64,000 nucleotides of DNA, taken from assembly GCF_003364115.1 (NCBI RefSeq), contig NZ_NXLL01000005.1, forward strand, positions 21,342-85,341, in the 5' to 3' direction. The DNA comes from Helicobacter sp. MIT 00-7814 (GTDB lineage: Bacteria; Campylobacterota; Campylobacteria; Campylobacterales; Helicobacteraceae). Below the pieces are notes generated by a model that worked only from the letters and a program-made list of their open reading frames with translations, did no database searches and had not been told where the DNA came from. The translations under genes were made by a program, and so were the position numbers. Positions 42,964-52,183 of the stretch are shown piece after piece; within the stretch, counting starts at the first letter, position 1, and each line of letters starts with the position of its first letter.

Positions 42964-43060
42964 ATTGTATCACTCACAAGAGCAAAGCCCTTGTGAGCTC
43001 CGCTCCAGCTTCGTTACACTTCGCTTACGCGCCCATACTCGGCATTTTTGGTTGATGAGA
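42964..43060 (-). repeat. Short palindromic repeat, copy 4, upstream of the PilM-like gene
   Basis: Reverse complement of copy 1 with very few differences, including the stem CTCACAAG/CTTGTGAG (42973-42980 with 42990-42997) and the TCCGCTCCAGCTTCGTTACA block. In gene direction it ends GATACAATTA shortly before the AAAAGGAA ribosome binding region of the gene at 42944. Confidence 0.85.
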
Positions 43061-43088
43061 ATCCTTAGAATCCACCCACAACAAAACC

Positions 43089-43766
43089 TTATAAGCAAGA
43101 TTCTTTCCAACATTCGCCCTTTTTTTGCACGCTTGCTAAATGCGCTTTTAGCAGATTCTTTGCCTCCTCCATTGGCATTGCAGGATCCACCCTAAAGCCC
43201 GCCATTGCGTAATAATCAATCCTGCAAAAAGGCTTTGGGATTTTGAGTTTATCCCAGCTTTTTAGCTCCCAAAAATTGCTAAACATCACGCGCATTGGTA
43301 CGATTGATACACTTGCTTTCATACTCATCGCAAGCGAGCCATCAGCGACGCTGTGATATGGTCCCTTTGGTCCATCAGGCGTGATACCTATATCATAGCC
43401 TTCTTTCAAAAGTCGGATAGATTCTACCAAAACTTTTATCCCGCCTTTTGAGCTAGAGCCCCTCAATGCCCGCAGTCCGAAAAGCTCGCAAACCCGCGCG
43501 ATAATCTCCCCATCAAAATGATGCGAAAAAACCACATAAAAGCCTTTCTCGCGCTCTTTGCTCATATGCTTTTTTATCTTTGCATACAAAAAGGGCAGCA
43601 TTAGCAATTCCCCATGCCAAAATGCCGCGACGAAGTTTTTTTGCATACTTGGCGCATCAATATGGAATCTATGCCGCGTGAGCGCATACATAATCCATAT
43701 CACACACCAAATAAGGCGCGGGGCGAAAAGAAGGATAAGTTTGCGCTTGGTTTCTTTTGAAAGCAA
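43089..43766 (-). CDS. lpxJ: Lipid A/lysophospholipid acyltransferase of the DUF374 family, LpxJ-like
   Basis: A 225-aa membrane-associated acyltransferase with an N-terminal hydrophobic segment, AFWHGELLMLPF (catalytic His region), LGIRALRGSSSKGG-type block (here FGLRALRGSSSKGG) and GYDIGITPDGPKGPYHSV. In Campylobacterota the DUF374 protein is LpxJ, the late acyltransferase of lipid A, which replaces LpxL; that assignment is from family knowledge. The TTG start follows AAGGA. It stands alone between the palindromic repeat and priA. Confidence 0.7.
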   Translation of the reverse strand: MLSKETKRKLILLFAPRLIWCVIWIMYALTRHRFHIDAPSMQKNFVAAFWHGELLMLPFLYAKIKKHMSKEREKGFYVVFSHHFDGEIIARVCELFGLRALRGSSSKGGIKVLVESIRLLKEGYDIGITPDGPKGPYHSVADGSLAMSMKASVSIVPMRVMFSNFWELKSWDKLKIPKPFCRIDYYAMAGFRVDPAMPMEEAKNLLKAHLASVQKKGECWKESCL

Positions 43767-43879
43767 ATATTTTCCTTAGTAATTTAGTTTCAAATTTTAA
43801 TTTGTGGGTTTTTGTGTGAAGGCGGATTTTAGCTAATTTTTTCTTAAAAGTCCTTCTCTTAAATTATTAAGAAAAAATC

Positions 43880-45808
43880 TTACAAAACACTCAAAGGATC
43901 AATGTCAATCTCAAAGCTAAAATTCACATTTTTGCGCGCATGCAGTATCGCGCTTCTTAGCGCAAGGCTAGAATCTGCGCGCAGAAGGATATTGTAGCGA
44001 TATTTGCCTTTGAGCAATTTAATCTCTGAAGGCTTCGCGCCAACGATTTCAAATTGTAGTTTCTGCGCTTTTTTTACACTTTGCAAAAGTGAAAGCACGC
44101 ATTCCATTTGACTTTGCGCGTGAGATTCCTTTGCATGCGTGAAAGAAAGATTTGCAAGGCGCATAAATGGCGGGTAGATTTTCACGCGATTTTGCAACTC
44201 ATCTTGCAAAAAAAGCTCATAATCCAATCCAAAACGCTCAAAAAATTCACTATTCACACTTTGCACCAACACCGCGCCAGCTTCCTTGCGTCCGGTGCGT
44301 CCAGCGATTTGTATAAGCAAACTCATCGCGCGCTCATTTGCTCTATAATCAATCGCATTTAGCACATAGTCAATCCCCACAACCACGCAAAGCGCGACAT
44401 TATGATAATCATGCCCCTTGCTAAGCATTTGCGTGCCGACTAACACATCGATTTTTTTGTCATTAAAGCTTTTCAGCGTGGCGTTAAGCTTGTTATGCGT
44501 GGTGATATGATCCCTGTCAAAAATGCCAATCCTAAGATGAGGCAGGGCAGATTCTAGCTCTTTGGCAAATTCTTGCGTGCCAATTCTTTGACTTTGTAAA
44601 TTTGGGCTTTCACACTGCGGGCAAAGCTTTGGGATAGCTTGAGAAAAGCCACAATAATGGCACACAAGCGCATTTTTTTCTAAATGCACGCTCATATTCA
44701 CCGAGCAAAATTTACACTGCATCTTATGCCCGCAGTCTTGACAAAAAAGGCTTTTAAAATGCGCGCGGGTGGGGAGAAAAACAATGACTTGCTTTTGGCT
44801 TTCACACACCTTTGCGATGCGCGCAATCATAGATTCACAAAGTGGTGGCTCGGAGCTAAAAAGAAGGCTTTTGCTCGCGCCAAAATGCGTGCCTTTGAGG
44901 CGAAAAAGCGCGTTATTTTTAAGCGCGTTAGTATAAGTGCTAAGGCTAGGCGTGGCAGAACCAAGGCTCACTTTAATATCCGTCTTTTTGCCAATGTAAA
45001 GCGCCAAATCGCGCGCATTGTAGCGCGGGGTGCTTTGGGATTTATACGCATCATCATGCTCTTCATCAACGATGATTTGCCCTAAATTTTGAAGTGGCAA
45101 AAAAAGCGCCGAGCGCGCACCTGCGATGACGCGTATTTCGCCATTATTTAGAGAATCTAGGAGTGCTTGCTTTTTAGCGCGTGTGATTTTGCTATGCCAG
45201 ATTCCCACTAACGAGCCAAAAACCTTTTTTAAGCGTTGCTCAATTTGTGGTGTGAGCGCGATTTCTGGCATGAGAAATAACGCATTTTTGCCAAGGATAA
45301 GTGCATGCGCGATAAGGTGCATGTAAATTTCAGTTTTCCCGCTTCCTGTGTCGCCAAAAAGGAGCATATTTTGAGAATCTAGCGCGTGGTTGAGCGCTTC
45401 TTGCTGTTTTGGTGAAAGTGTAGGAAGGGGGAAAGGCTGGATTTGCTGGCTTTGTTTGGCTTGTGCGCTTTGCAAACTTTGTGCGCTTTGTGGAATCTGC
45501 GCGCTTTTTTGCGGGGTGAAAAGTGCAAAAGTTTGAGAAAAGCTCGCGCAGTAGTAGCTTGCGATAAATTCTGCCAACAATTTTTGAAAAGGTAAAAAAT
45601 TTTGCTCACTTTTGCTTGCAAGCTTGCATTTTTCTTGCAATTTGAAATCCACTTCCTTAAGGAGCTTCACCACCACGCCGACAAGCTGTTTTTGCTTTAA
45701 ATCAATCTCTACAATGTCATAAAGCTTGCAATCTTGTGGGATTTTGTAAGTGAGCAGGGGGGAATTTAGCCCAAGAGGCGCGATAAGTGCAAAGTGAAAA
45801 TCTTGCAT
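43880..45808 (-). CDS. priA: Primosomal replication restart helicase PriA
   Basis: A 642-aa 3'-5' DNA helicase that reloads the replisome at collapsed forks. Walker A is FGDTGSGKTEIYM, the DEAH-type box is DEEHDDAYK, and the zinc-binding block (CQDCGHKMQCKFC, then CHYCG and CPQC) gives eight Cys. The GTQMLSKGHDYHNV and GRTGR helicase motifs follow. A Ser/Gln/Ala-rich linker (about residues 105-122) precedes the helicase core. It lies downstream of the rpsF-ssb-rpsR operon. Confidence 0.95.
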   Translation of the reverse strand: MQDFHFALIAPLGLNSPLLTYKIPQDCKLYDIVEIDLKQKQLVGVVVKLLKEVDFKLQEKCKLASKSEQNFLPFQKLLAEFIASYYCASFSQTFALFTPQKSAQIPQSAQSLQSAQAKQSQQIQPFPLPTLSPKQQEALNHALDSQNMLLFGDTGSGKTEIYMHLIAHALILGKNALFLMPEIALTPQIEQRLKKVFGSLVGIWHSKITRAKKQALLDSLNNGEIRVIAGARSALFLPLQNLGQIIVDEEHDDAYKSQSTPRYNARDLALYIGKKTDIKVSLGSATPSLSTYTNALKNNALFRLKGTHFGASKSLLFSSEPPLCESMIARIAKVCESQKQVIVFLPTRAHFKSLFCQDCGHKMQCKFCSVNMSVHLEKNALVCHYCGFSQAIPKLCPQCESPNLQSQRIGTQEFAKELESALPHLRIGIFDRDHITTHNKLNATLKSFNDKKIDVLVGTQMLSKGHDYHNVALCVVVGIDYVLNAIDYRANERAMSLLIQIAGRTGRKEAGAVLVQSVNSEFFERFGLDYELFLQDELQNRVKIYPPFMRLANLSFTHAKESHAQSQMECVLSLLQSVKKAQKLQFEIVGAKPSEIKLLKGKYRYNILLRADSSLALRSAILHARKNVNFSFEIDIDPLSVL

Positions 45809-45829
45809 TAAAGATCTTTGTTAAATTTT

Positions 45830-45865
45830 ACGCGCGCAAGGTTTTCAAAGCCTTGCAAGGCGCGT
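45830..45865 (-). terminator. Long hairpin between rpsR and priA, possible terminator or attenuator
   Basis: ACGCGC-type arms enclosing GCAAGG/CCTTGC; a second small hairpin (GTTTGGATTCCAAAC at 45877-45891) precedes it in the direction of rpsR. No U-run follows, so efficient intrinsic termination is doubtful; the pair may be a processing site between operon and priA. Confidence 0.35.
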
Positions 45866-45894
45866 AGTTTTGGAAGTTTGGATTCCAAACAAAC

Positions 45895-46149
45895 TTAGAT
45901 TTTAAAAGGATTTTCAACAACCTTTTTTCTATCCACAATGTAAGGGATTAGCGCCATTTGGCGTGCGCGCTTGATTGCTACTTCGACATTTTCTTGCCAG
46001 CGCTTTGTATTGCCTGTGAGACGTCTTGGCATGATTTTGTAGCGCTCTGATAGCGAGTGCTTAAGCATTTCAATGTCCTTGTAGTCGATAAATTCGAGCT
46101 TTGCTTCAGTGTAGCGGCAGTAGCGTTTTGAGTATTTTTTCTTTTCCAT
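45895..46149 (-). CDS. rpsR: 30S ribosomal protein S18
   Basis: An 84-aa basic protein with [42 protein letters not shown] and [14 protein letters not shown], all typical of S18. It binds S6 in the 30S platform. AAGGAG precedes the ATG. Last gene of rpsF-ssb-rpsR, spaced 14 bp after ssb. Confidence 0.98.
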   Translation of the reverse strand: MEKKKYSKRYCRYTEAKLEFIDYKDIEMLKHSLSERYKIMPRRLTGNTKRWQENVEVAIKRARQMALIPYIVDRKKVVENPFKI

Positions 46150-46163
46150 GGTTTCTCCTTTGG

Positions 46164-46664
46164 TTAAAATGGTATATCTTCGTCATCAATGTTGATTTCA
46201 GGGATATTTTGGCTATAAGCGTTATTTGGCTGACTTTGTGGCGCTTGCGTGTTATATGCCTGCTGTGGCGCGCGCGGTGCTTGCTGGTAGGATTGATTAG
46301 ATTCATATTCAGCATTTCCGTAATTATCAGAATTTTGCGGTTTAGAATCCATCATTTGCATGCTTTCAGCGACGACGCTATGTTTTGAGCGTTTTTGCCC
46401 GCTTTGATCCACCCATGATTCAAATGAAAGTCGCCCTTCAATAAGCACTTTAGAGCCGCGTCTTAGGTATTGATTTGCCACCTCTGCGCTTCTGCCAAAA
46501 AGCTTGACATCTACAAAGCACACTTCTTCAGCCTTTGTGCCATCTTGCTTATTGTAGCGACGATTTGACGCAAGCCCCAAAGTGGCTACCGCGCTACCGC
46601 TTGGCAAATAGCGCAACTCCACATCACGCGTCAAATTACCAACGATAATAACCTTATTAAACAT
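46164..46664 (-). CDS. ssb: Single-stranded DNA-binding protein
   Basis: A 166-aa tetrameric protein protecting single-stranded DNA in replication, repair and competence. It has an OB fold ([32 protein letters not shown]), [22 protein letters not shown], a disordered Gln/Asn/Pro linker (about 110-152), and the acidic protein-interaction tip DDEDIPF. Placed between rpsF and rpsR as usual. Confidence 0.97.
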   Translation of the reverse strand: MFNKVIIVGNLTRDVELRYLPSGSAVATLGLASNRRYNKQDGTKAEEVCFVDVKLFGRSAEVANQYLRRGSKVLIEGRLSFESWVDQSGQKRSKHSVVAESMQMMDSKPQNSDNYGNAEYESNQSYQQAPRAPQQAYNTQAPQSQPNNAYSQNIPEINIDDEDIPF

Positions 46665-46704
46665 AGCTTCCCCTTTTCTTTAAGCCTCTAGCTTAAAAGT
46701 GCCT

Positions 46705-47139
46705 TTAAGACTCCGCAGAATCTTGGGCGTGAGAATCCGCGCTTTGAGCTTCCTCTTTTGCAGATTCACTAACTTTTTTCTTACTTTCTTTTTTTGGTTC
46801 TGGCTTGTTATTTGCCCTATCTACAAGGGTTTGCCACGCTTTTTGCTCTTTTTTGTTTTCGTATTTAATGACAATAAAGCGCAAAACATCTTCATTGATT
46901 CTATAATTACGCTCTAATTCCGCAATTAGCGAAGGTTGCGCCTTAAAATAAATCACAAAATAATACCCGCGCTTGTTTTTTTCAATTTCATACGCAAGGT
47001 TGCGCATTCCCATATCTAGGCAAGTTTCAATCTCTCCGCCATTTTTTGTAATGACTTCTTTAAAGAGTTCGATCTTTGCTTTGATTTCCTCTTCCACAAG
47101 TGTGGGCTTTAGGATAAACATCGTCTCGTAGTGTCTCAT
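46705..47139 (-). CDS. rpsF: 30S ribosomal protein S6
   Basis: A 144-aa protein opening [14 protein letters not shown] and with [19 protein letters not shown], typical S6. The C-terminus has about 40 additional Lys/Glu/Ser/Ala-rich residues. First of the three-gene operon; AAGGAG precedes the ATG; 89 bp separate it from holA. Confidence 0.97.
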   Translation of the reverse strand: MRHYETMFILKPTLVEEEIKAKIELFKEVITKNGGEIETCLDMGMRNLAYEIEKNKRGYYFVIYFKAQPSLIAELERNYRINEDVLRFIVIKYENKKEQKAWQTLVDRANNKPEPKKESKKKVSESAKEEAQSADSHAQDSAES

Positions 47140-47228
47140 ACTTTTCTCCTTTTGGTGTTACCGCCCTTTTTTTGGATTCTCAAAATCCTAAAAGAGCAAG
47201 GCTTTTTTCGTATAAAAAGCGCGCGATT

Positions 47229-48260
47229 TTAGCGCAACATAGCTTGAATTTTTATTAAAGTCGTAATGCCATTTTTACTTTTTCCACTCATACAATCCAC
47301 ATGCCATTGATTAAGAAGCTCAAAAATCTTTGCATAATCCTGCTCCCTCAAACTTATACAATACCGACTTTGACGCTCGATGATATGCCTTGGTGGGGAA
47401 AATCCTAAGATTTCTGCCGCATTTGGCGCGCCCTTTGTTTTGATATAAGAAAAAAATAAAAAAAGTTGGTAAAAAAATCGCTCTACTTCCCTAATAAGCG
47501 ACATTTCATCAATTCCTTCTTCATAAATTGTCTGCAAAATTTTCAAAAACGGCTTTTTCTCCATTATCGCGCAATTAAGCTCCTCAACGCTAAAGCTCGC
47601 CACGCCCTCGCTCAAAAAGCGCACGCTTTGGCTTTCAATCTGCTTTGTCTCGCTAGAATCCACACCTATGCAAAATTTCTCCAACTCTTTTAGCGCAATA
47701 GCAATATTATTGTTTTGCAATTCCAAAATATAGCGCAAATCCTCCGTCTTTAGCGCGATATTTAGCTCCTTTGTGCGCTCTTGCAAAATCTGCATACATT
47801 CGCTCAAACTCGGCTCAAAAAAGCGCACCTCCGCCACAGGGATTTTTGGACTTTTAAAGTTTGAAACAAACGCGCGACAATCCTGCATATACTGCGCGCT
47901 GCTTTTCGCACTTGATGCGTAAAACTCAATAATAAGCGCATTTTCCATATTATTTGCAAGCGCGCCCAAGAGCTTTTCGCAAGTTTTTTTATCCAACTTT
48001 TTATCAAGGCGCAAAAGTAAAAAACTCTTATCGCCAAAAAGCGAGTTTTGCGATAAAAGCGTGTAAATCTGATTGATATCGCATTCCTCAAAATAAAAGC
48101 GCTGCACCTCCTGCCCCTCTGTCCCTTGCCCTGCTAGAAGTAGCTTTGCAATCTTGCTCCCATAATGCGCAATATAAAATTCACTCGCGCCATAGAGCAA
48201 ATACGCGCGAGGCAGGTGATTTGGCTTACTCAAAAGAGAATCTAATTCTTTTTTATACAT
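47229..48260 (-). CDS. holA: DNA polymerase III subunit delta
   Basis: A 343-aa clamp-loader subunit, recognisable mainly by the opening pattern (YLLYGASEFYI), LFGDKSFLLLRLDK and the position next to rnr and rpsF, matching H. pylori gene order. Clamp-loader delta subunits of this phylum are poorly conserved and lack a Walker A, as here. It starts 8 bp after the rnr stop with a weak ribosome binding site, so translational coupling to rnr is likely. Confidence 0.85.
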   Translation of the reverse strand: MYKKELDSLLSKPNHLPRAYLLYGASEFYIAHYGSKIAKLLLAGQGTEGQEVQRFYFEECDINQIYTLLSQNSLFGDKSFLLLRLDKKLDKKTCEKLLGALANNMENALIIEFYASSAKSSAQYMQDCRAFVSNFKSPKIPVAEVRFFEPSLSECMQILQERTKELNIALKTEDLRYILELQNNNIAIALKELEKFCIGVDSSETKQIESQSVRFLSEGVASFSVEELNCAIMEKKPFLKILQTIYEEGIDEMSLIREVERFFYQLFLFFSYIKTKGAPNAAEILGFSPPRHIIERQSRYCISLREQDYAKIFELLNQWHVDCMSGKSKNGITTLIKIQAMLR

Positions 48261-48268
48261 TTTTATTC

Positions 48269-50440
48269 TTATTTGGTTTTTTGGGCTTTGCGCGGCTTGC
48301 GTGAAGCAAATTTTGACGCGCTTTGTGGCTTTGGCTTTTGCGTAGTTTTGGGCGATTCTATAACTTCAGCAAAAATTTCTCCAAAATCTGAAGCTCCGAT
48401 AATTTTCACAAAAAGCGTGCTAAAGCGTTCAATCTCGCCTAATGCGCGAAGCTCCCTTTGCGTGCGCGGGCGTAAAAAAATCCTTGCTTGCGGGATAAGC
48501 TCTAAGGCTACACATTGCAAATTTTGAGGATCCAAAAGCACCGCGCGCAATTGCAATTCCTCGCCCAAACTCTGCTTTTTACGCACGAAGCGCATATATT
48601 TTAGATCCAAAAAATCCCTTTGTAAAAAATTAATATTGCGCTCTTTTAAATTTATCTCACACGCGATAAAATCCGCTCCCCAAGCCTTTGGAAGCTTTTT
48701 CCCTAATAAAAAATCCTTTAAGATTCTATGCACGCACAAATCACAATAACGCCGAATGGGCGAAGTAAAATGCGTATAGCGCGCAAATCCTAGCCCAAAA
48801 TGCGCGTGGGGCGTGGGCGCATAAGCTGCCTTTGCAAAAAAGCGGATAATCATAGAATCCACAATCTCGCGCATACCTTGAAAATCCGCCCATGCTTGCA
48901 AAGAAGAAATTTGCGCATGAAGCGCGGGATCTTGCCCTTGCTGTTCTTGTTGCGCGTTTTGTTTTTGCTGTATCTGCGCTTGCTGTGTTGTTTTACCAAA
49001 ATCCTGCTGTGCGCGCTCTATGTCAAAATCTGCAAACTCACATTCCTCCAAAAGTGGCGCGCCAAGCTCTTCGATATAGCTTAAAAGTTCAGAAACTTTA
49101 GAATCTCGCGGGCTTTGGTGGATTCTAAAAAGCCCTTGCGTGGGAAGAGAATCTAGCAAGCGCGCACTTGCCACATTTGCAAGCAGCATGGATTCTTCGA
49201 TGATATGATGAGAGAGCGAGCTAAAATTTAGGCTAATTTCTTTCACACTTTTATCATTTGCAAGTGTGATTTTTGGCTCGGGATTTTGGAAGTCGTAGCC
49301 ACTTTGCAGGCGTTTAGCGCGCAGTTTTTTCACAACTTTTGCATATTTTTTGAGCCATTTTGGCGCATTTTTAGAATCTAGCAAAAAATCCACCTCATCA
49401 TAATCAAAGCTTTTTTTCACCTTGATAATGCCAAGATTTAGCGCACACTCACGCATGCTGGATTTTTTGAGCTCTATTTCCCACACGAGCGCTAGGCGCA
49501 ACTTTTTTTCCTTAAGCGAGCAAAGATTGCTTGAGAGGCTAGGCGGGAGCATCGGCACGACAGATTCTGGAAAATACACGCTAAAACTTCGCGCGCGCGC
49601 CTCTTTATCTAACGCGCTATTTTTTGGCACATATTCGCTTACATCAGCGATTGCCACATATAATTTTTTGCGCTTTTTATCGTAGTAAATCGCGTCGTCA
49701 TGGTCTTTTGCGCCCTTTGGATCAATGACGCAAAAAGGGATTTTTGTGTAATCTTTTCTGTCCTTGTAATGGCGCTTTTTCACGCGCTCATCGTAACTTT
49801 GGGCAATTTGCAACGCGGAAGTGCTGAACTCTTTTTGTATATTGTATTGCTCCAAACAAATGTGCTCATCAATGCTTTCATCTTCAAAGCTCCCAAGCAC
49901 TTCTAAAATCTCATAAGTTTTGAGATTGACTTTTAGCACGCATTCAGGTGGCAGGGCTTTGAGCGCTTTTTGGGACGCTTGCAATCTTAAAAGGCTTTTA
50001 TCGCGCAAGTTAAGCGCTAGAATCTCGCCATTTTTATCATTATTTTTGCGCGTGAGCTTGCAGATTCCGATTCGCTCTTTTACTAAAAGCGTGCTTACAA
50101 AACACGCCACTTGCTTATAGCTCATCGCGCCTCTACGCTTACCCTGCTTTTGGCTTGCAAGCTTTGTGATGATGATATCGCCCTTTGCAATGCTTTTTGG
50201 GTAGTTTTTTAAAAGCAAATCCTTTTCAAATCCCGCATTAAACACACTTATAAACGCCCGCCGAAAGTCCGCGCTCACATCAGCCACACCGATTAAAAAA
50301 TCCGGCTTTAGCTTGTAGGTTTCTTTTTTGAGATTCTCTAAAACGCCCATTTTTAGGAGCTTTTGCAAAATCTCTTGTTGCTTTGGCGTAAGCATTTCAA
50401 GCGCAACGCCATTAATCAGGCTATAAAAAAATTCAATCAT
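48269..50440 (-). CDS. rnr: Ribonuclease R (RNB-type 3'-5' exoribonuclease)
   Basis: Processive RNase degrading structured RNA. Catalytic RNB block: IDPKGAKDHDDAIYYD (metal-binding Asp cluster), then DVSEYVPKNSALDKEARARSFSVYFP, and GFARYTHFTSPIRRYCDLCVHR. A C-terminal S1-like domain and a basic tail follow. The chosen ATG at 50440 (723 aa) is 9 bp after AAAGG; a TTG at 50449 is too close to it. A Gln-rich low-complexity insert (about residues 485-515) lies within the RNB domain. It overlaps the upstream phosphoesterase gene by 8 bp. Confidence 0.93.
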   Translation of the reverse strand: MIEFFYSLINGVALEMLTPKQQEILQKLLKMGVLENLKKETYKLKPDFLIGVADVSADFRRAFISVFNAGFEKDLLLKNYPKSIAKGDIIITKLASQKQGKRRGAMSYKQVACFVSTLLVKERIGICKLTRKNNDKNGEILALNLRDKSLLRLQASQKALKALPPECVLKVNLKTYEILEVLGSFEDESIDEHICLEQYNIQKEFSTSALQIAQSYDERVKKRHYKDRKDYTKIPFCVIDPKGAKDHDDAIYYDKKRKKLYVAIADVSEYVPKNSALDKEARARSFSVYFPESVVPMLPPSLSSNLCSLKEKKLRLALVWEIELKKSSMRECALNLGIIKVKKSFDYDEVDFLLDSKNAPKWLKKYAKVVKKLRAKRLQSGYDFQNPEPKITLANDKSVKEISLNFSSLSHHIIEESMLLANVASARLLDSLPTQGLFRIHQSPRDSKVSELLSYIEELGAPLLEECEFADFDIERAQQDFGKTTQQAQIQQKQNAQQEQQGQDPALHAQISSLQAWADFQGMREIVDSMIIRFFAKAAYAPTPHAHFGLGFARYTHFTSPIRRYCDLCVHRILKDFLLGKKLPKAWGADFIACEINLKERNINFLQRDFLDLKYMRFVRKKQSLGEELQLRAVLLDPQNLQCVALELIPQARIFLRPRTQRELRALGEIERFSTLFVKIIGASDFGEIFAEVIESPKTTQKPKPQSASKFASRKPRKAQKTK

Positions 50441-51119
50441 ACGCCGCAACCTTTTTCTTATGGAAATGCAGAATCTCCCCTAACTTGCGCGGTTTGAAAT
50501 GCAGCCGCTCACAGCTTACATTGATACAAAAGCTATTGCCACTATCGCGCGAATGCAAATGCCCATGGATATTTAGCGAGCATTGCGCGAGTTTAAAAGT
50601 CTCATCAAGCACATCGCGCGCCGCACCAAACCTATCGCGCGCCTTGCGATTAAACACAGGAAAATGCGAAAACATAATGCGCTCACCCTCAAAATCACAC
50701 ACCACTGCATTTAAGTAAATATTTTTCAAGCACTCTTTGCCAAATTGCGCTTTCAAGCGCTCTTTGATAAGCTTGCGCTCTGGAATCTGCAAAGAGAGTT
50801 TAGAGCACACATGCCAAGATTTTAGCCCCTTGACATACTCAAACTTGCCAATGTCGTTATTTCCCACAATGAGCGTCTTTTTGCCATTGAGCTTTTTTAG
50901 AATCTTATAGCCTTTGCCAAAATACAAATCCCCCAAATGCCAGATTCTTGACTTTTCGCTAAGCGCGCTATTCCACAAATGCACGCTGTAGGAATCAAAA
51001 TCCTTGAATCCATGCTCAAGCGCGCTTTTTAAGCGTGAGGGCTCTTTTGAAAGCACAGCTTCATGCCCGAAGTGAGAATCTGAGATTAAAAAAGTATCGC
51101 GTGTCAAAAAATAATGCAA
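50433..51119 (-). CDS. Calcineurin-type metallophosphoesterase
   Basis: A 228-aa cytoplasmic protein with the five metallophosphoesterase motifs in order: ISDSHFGH (Asp, His), HLGDLYFG (Gly-Asp), VGNND, FSHFPVF and NIHGHLHSRD. Two-metal phosphodiesterase or phosphatase activity is expected; the substrate is unknown. The TTG start has AAGGTG upstream. It overlaps rnr, so a role in RNA end processing is conceivable but unproven. Confidence 0.85.
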   Translation of the reverse strand: MHYFLTRDTFLISDSHFGHEAVLSKEPSRLKSALEHGFKDFDSYSVHLWNSALSEKSRIWHLGDLYFGKGYKILKKLNGKKTLIVGNNDIGKFEYVKGLKSWHVCSKLSLQIPERKLIKERLKAQFGKECLKNIYLNAVVCDFEGERIMFSHFPVFNRKARDRFGAARDVLDETFKLAQCSLNIHGHLHSRDSGNSFCINVSCERLHFKPRKLGEILHFHKKKVAAYD

Positions 51120-51179
51120 ATCTGCACCTTAAAATGTGGGATAAAGTTTTGTCAAAAAACGCGTAATTATAGCAGTAAA

Positions 51180-52166
51180 TTAGGCAAGAATCCGCGCAAT
51201 CTCTGTGGCAATTTGCGAGGTAGAACCAAAATACGCATCCCTAAACTGCGTGCGGTTGAAGGTGCTTTGGCGTTTGGCAAGTTGAGCGGTATGCGTGGAA
51301 ATAAGCGCGCATAAATCTTGGAGATTTTGGGGGCTTTTTTGAAAATCTTGCAGGGGTTGCGTGCTTTGTGGATTCTGCGCCTTTTGATAGCCCAAAAACT
51401 CTAAACACTCTTTAATCCCAATAGCGCGCAGGGCTTGAGAATCTAGCGGATAATTTTGCGCTAAAAATGCAACTTCTTCAAGCAATCCAGAATCTAGCAT
51501 TTTTTGCGTGCGCGCCTTTATGCGTTTAATAATCTCATCGCGCGGGAGTGAAAGCACAAAAAGGGGGAGGTTTTCTAAAAGCGGGTGCTTTTGCTTTGGG
51601 TTTTCCTTAAAATACACGCTTGGAGGCAAGTTTGTCGCAAAATAAATTTCTAATGCCTTTTGCAAGCGATAGGTATCATTTGGCTTGATTGTTAGCGCAA
51701 ATTCATTATCAACACGCGCCAAAAACTCATAAGGCGCGCTCAAAGCGTGGATTTTTTCTTGCACTTGCGCGCGGGATTGCGCGTTCATTTGGGATTGCGG
51801 GCTTAAGCCTTCAAGCATACTTTTGAGATAAAAGCTACTGCCACCAACGATAAAAAGCGCCTTTTTCCCCTGCGCGCGTGTCTCTTCAAATGCGCTTGTG
51901 AGCAGATCCCAAAAAGTCATGGCATTGCAGGGCAAGTCTGGCTCTAGCACATCGATTGCATAATGTTTCACTTCCTGCAACTCCGCTTGCGTGGGCTTTG
52001 CAGAGGCGATATTGATGTATTTGTAAATACTTAGAGAATCAAGCGAAAAAATCGCGCCATTATGCGCCTTTGCGAGCTCAAGTGCTAAGGCACTTTTCCC
52101 GCTGGCACTCGCGCCAAGAAGCGCGATTATTTTTGGAGTTTGAGAATCCGCCTTAAAAGTCTGCAT
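51180..52166 (-). CDS. miaA: tRNA dimethylallyltransferase
   Basis: A 328-aa enzyme adding an isopentenyl group to A37 of tRNAs reading UNN codons. P-loop LLGASASGKSALALELA, FSLDSLSIYKYINIASAKPT (family DSxQ(V)Y region varies to DSLSIY), HYAIDVLEP, and KRQSTFNRTQF at the C-terminus. A Gln-rich insert (about 275-295) lies in the C-terminal domain. No clear ribosome binding site before the ATG. Follows the aminotransferase gene by 17 bp. Confidence 0.9.
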   Translation of the reverse strand: MQTFKADSQTPKIIALLGASASGKSALALELAKAHNGAIFSLDSLSIYKYINIASAKPTQAELQEVKHYAIDVLEPDLPCNAMTFWDLLTSAFEETRAQGKKALFIVGGSSFYLKSMLEGLSPQSQMNAQSRAQVQEKIHALSAPYEFLARVDNEFALTIKPNDTYRLQKALEIYFATNLPPSVYFKENPKQKHPLLENLPLFVLSLPRDEIIKRIKARTQKMLDSGLLEEVAFLAQNYPLDSQALRAIGIKECLEFLGYQKAQNPQSTQPLQDFQKSPQNLQDLCALISTHTAQLAKRQSTFNRTQFRDAYFGSTSQIATEIARILA

Positions 52167-52183
52167 TGTGCGTTTTATAAAAA

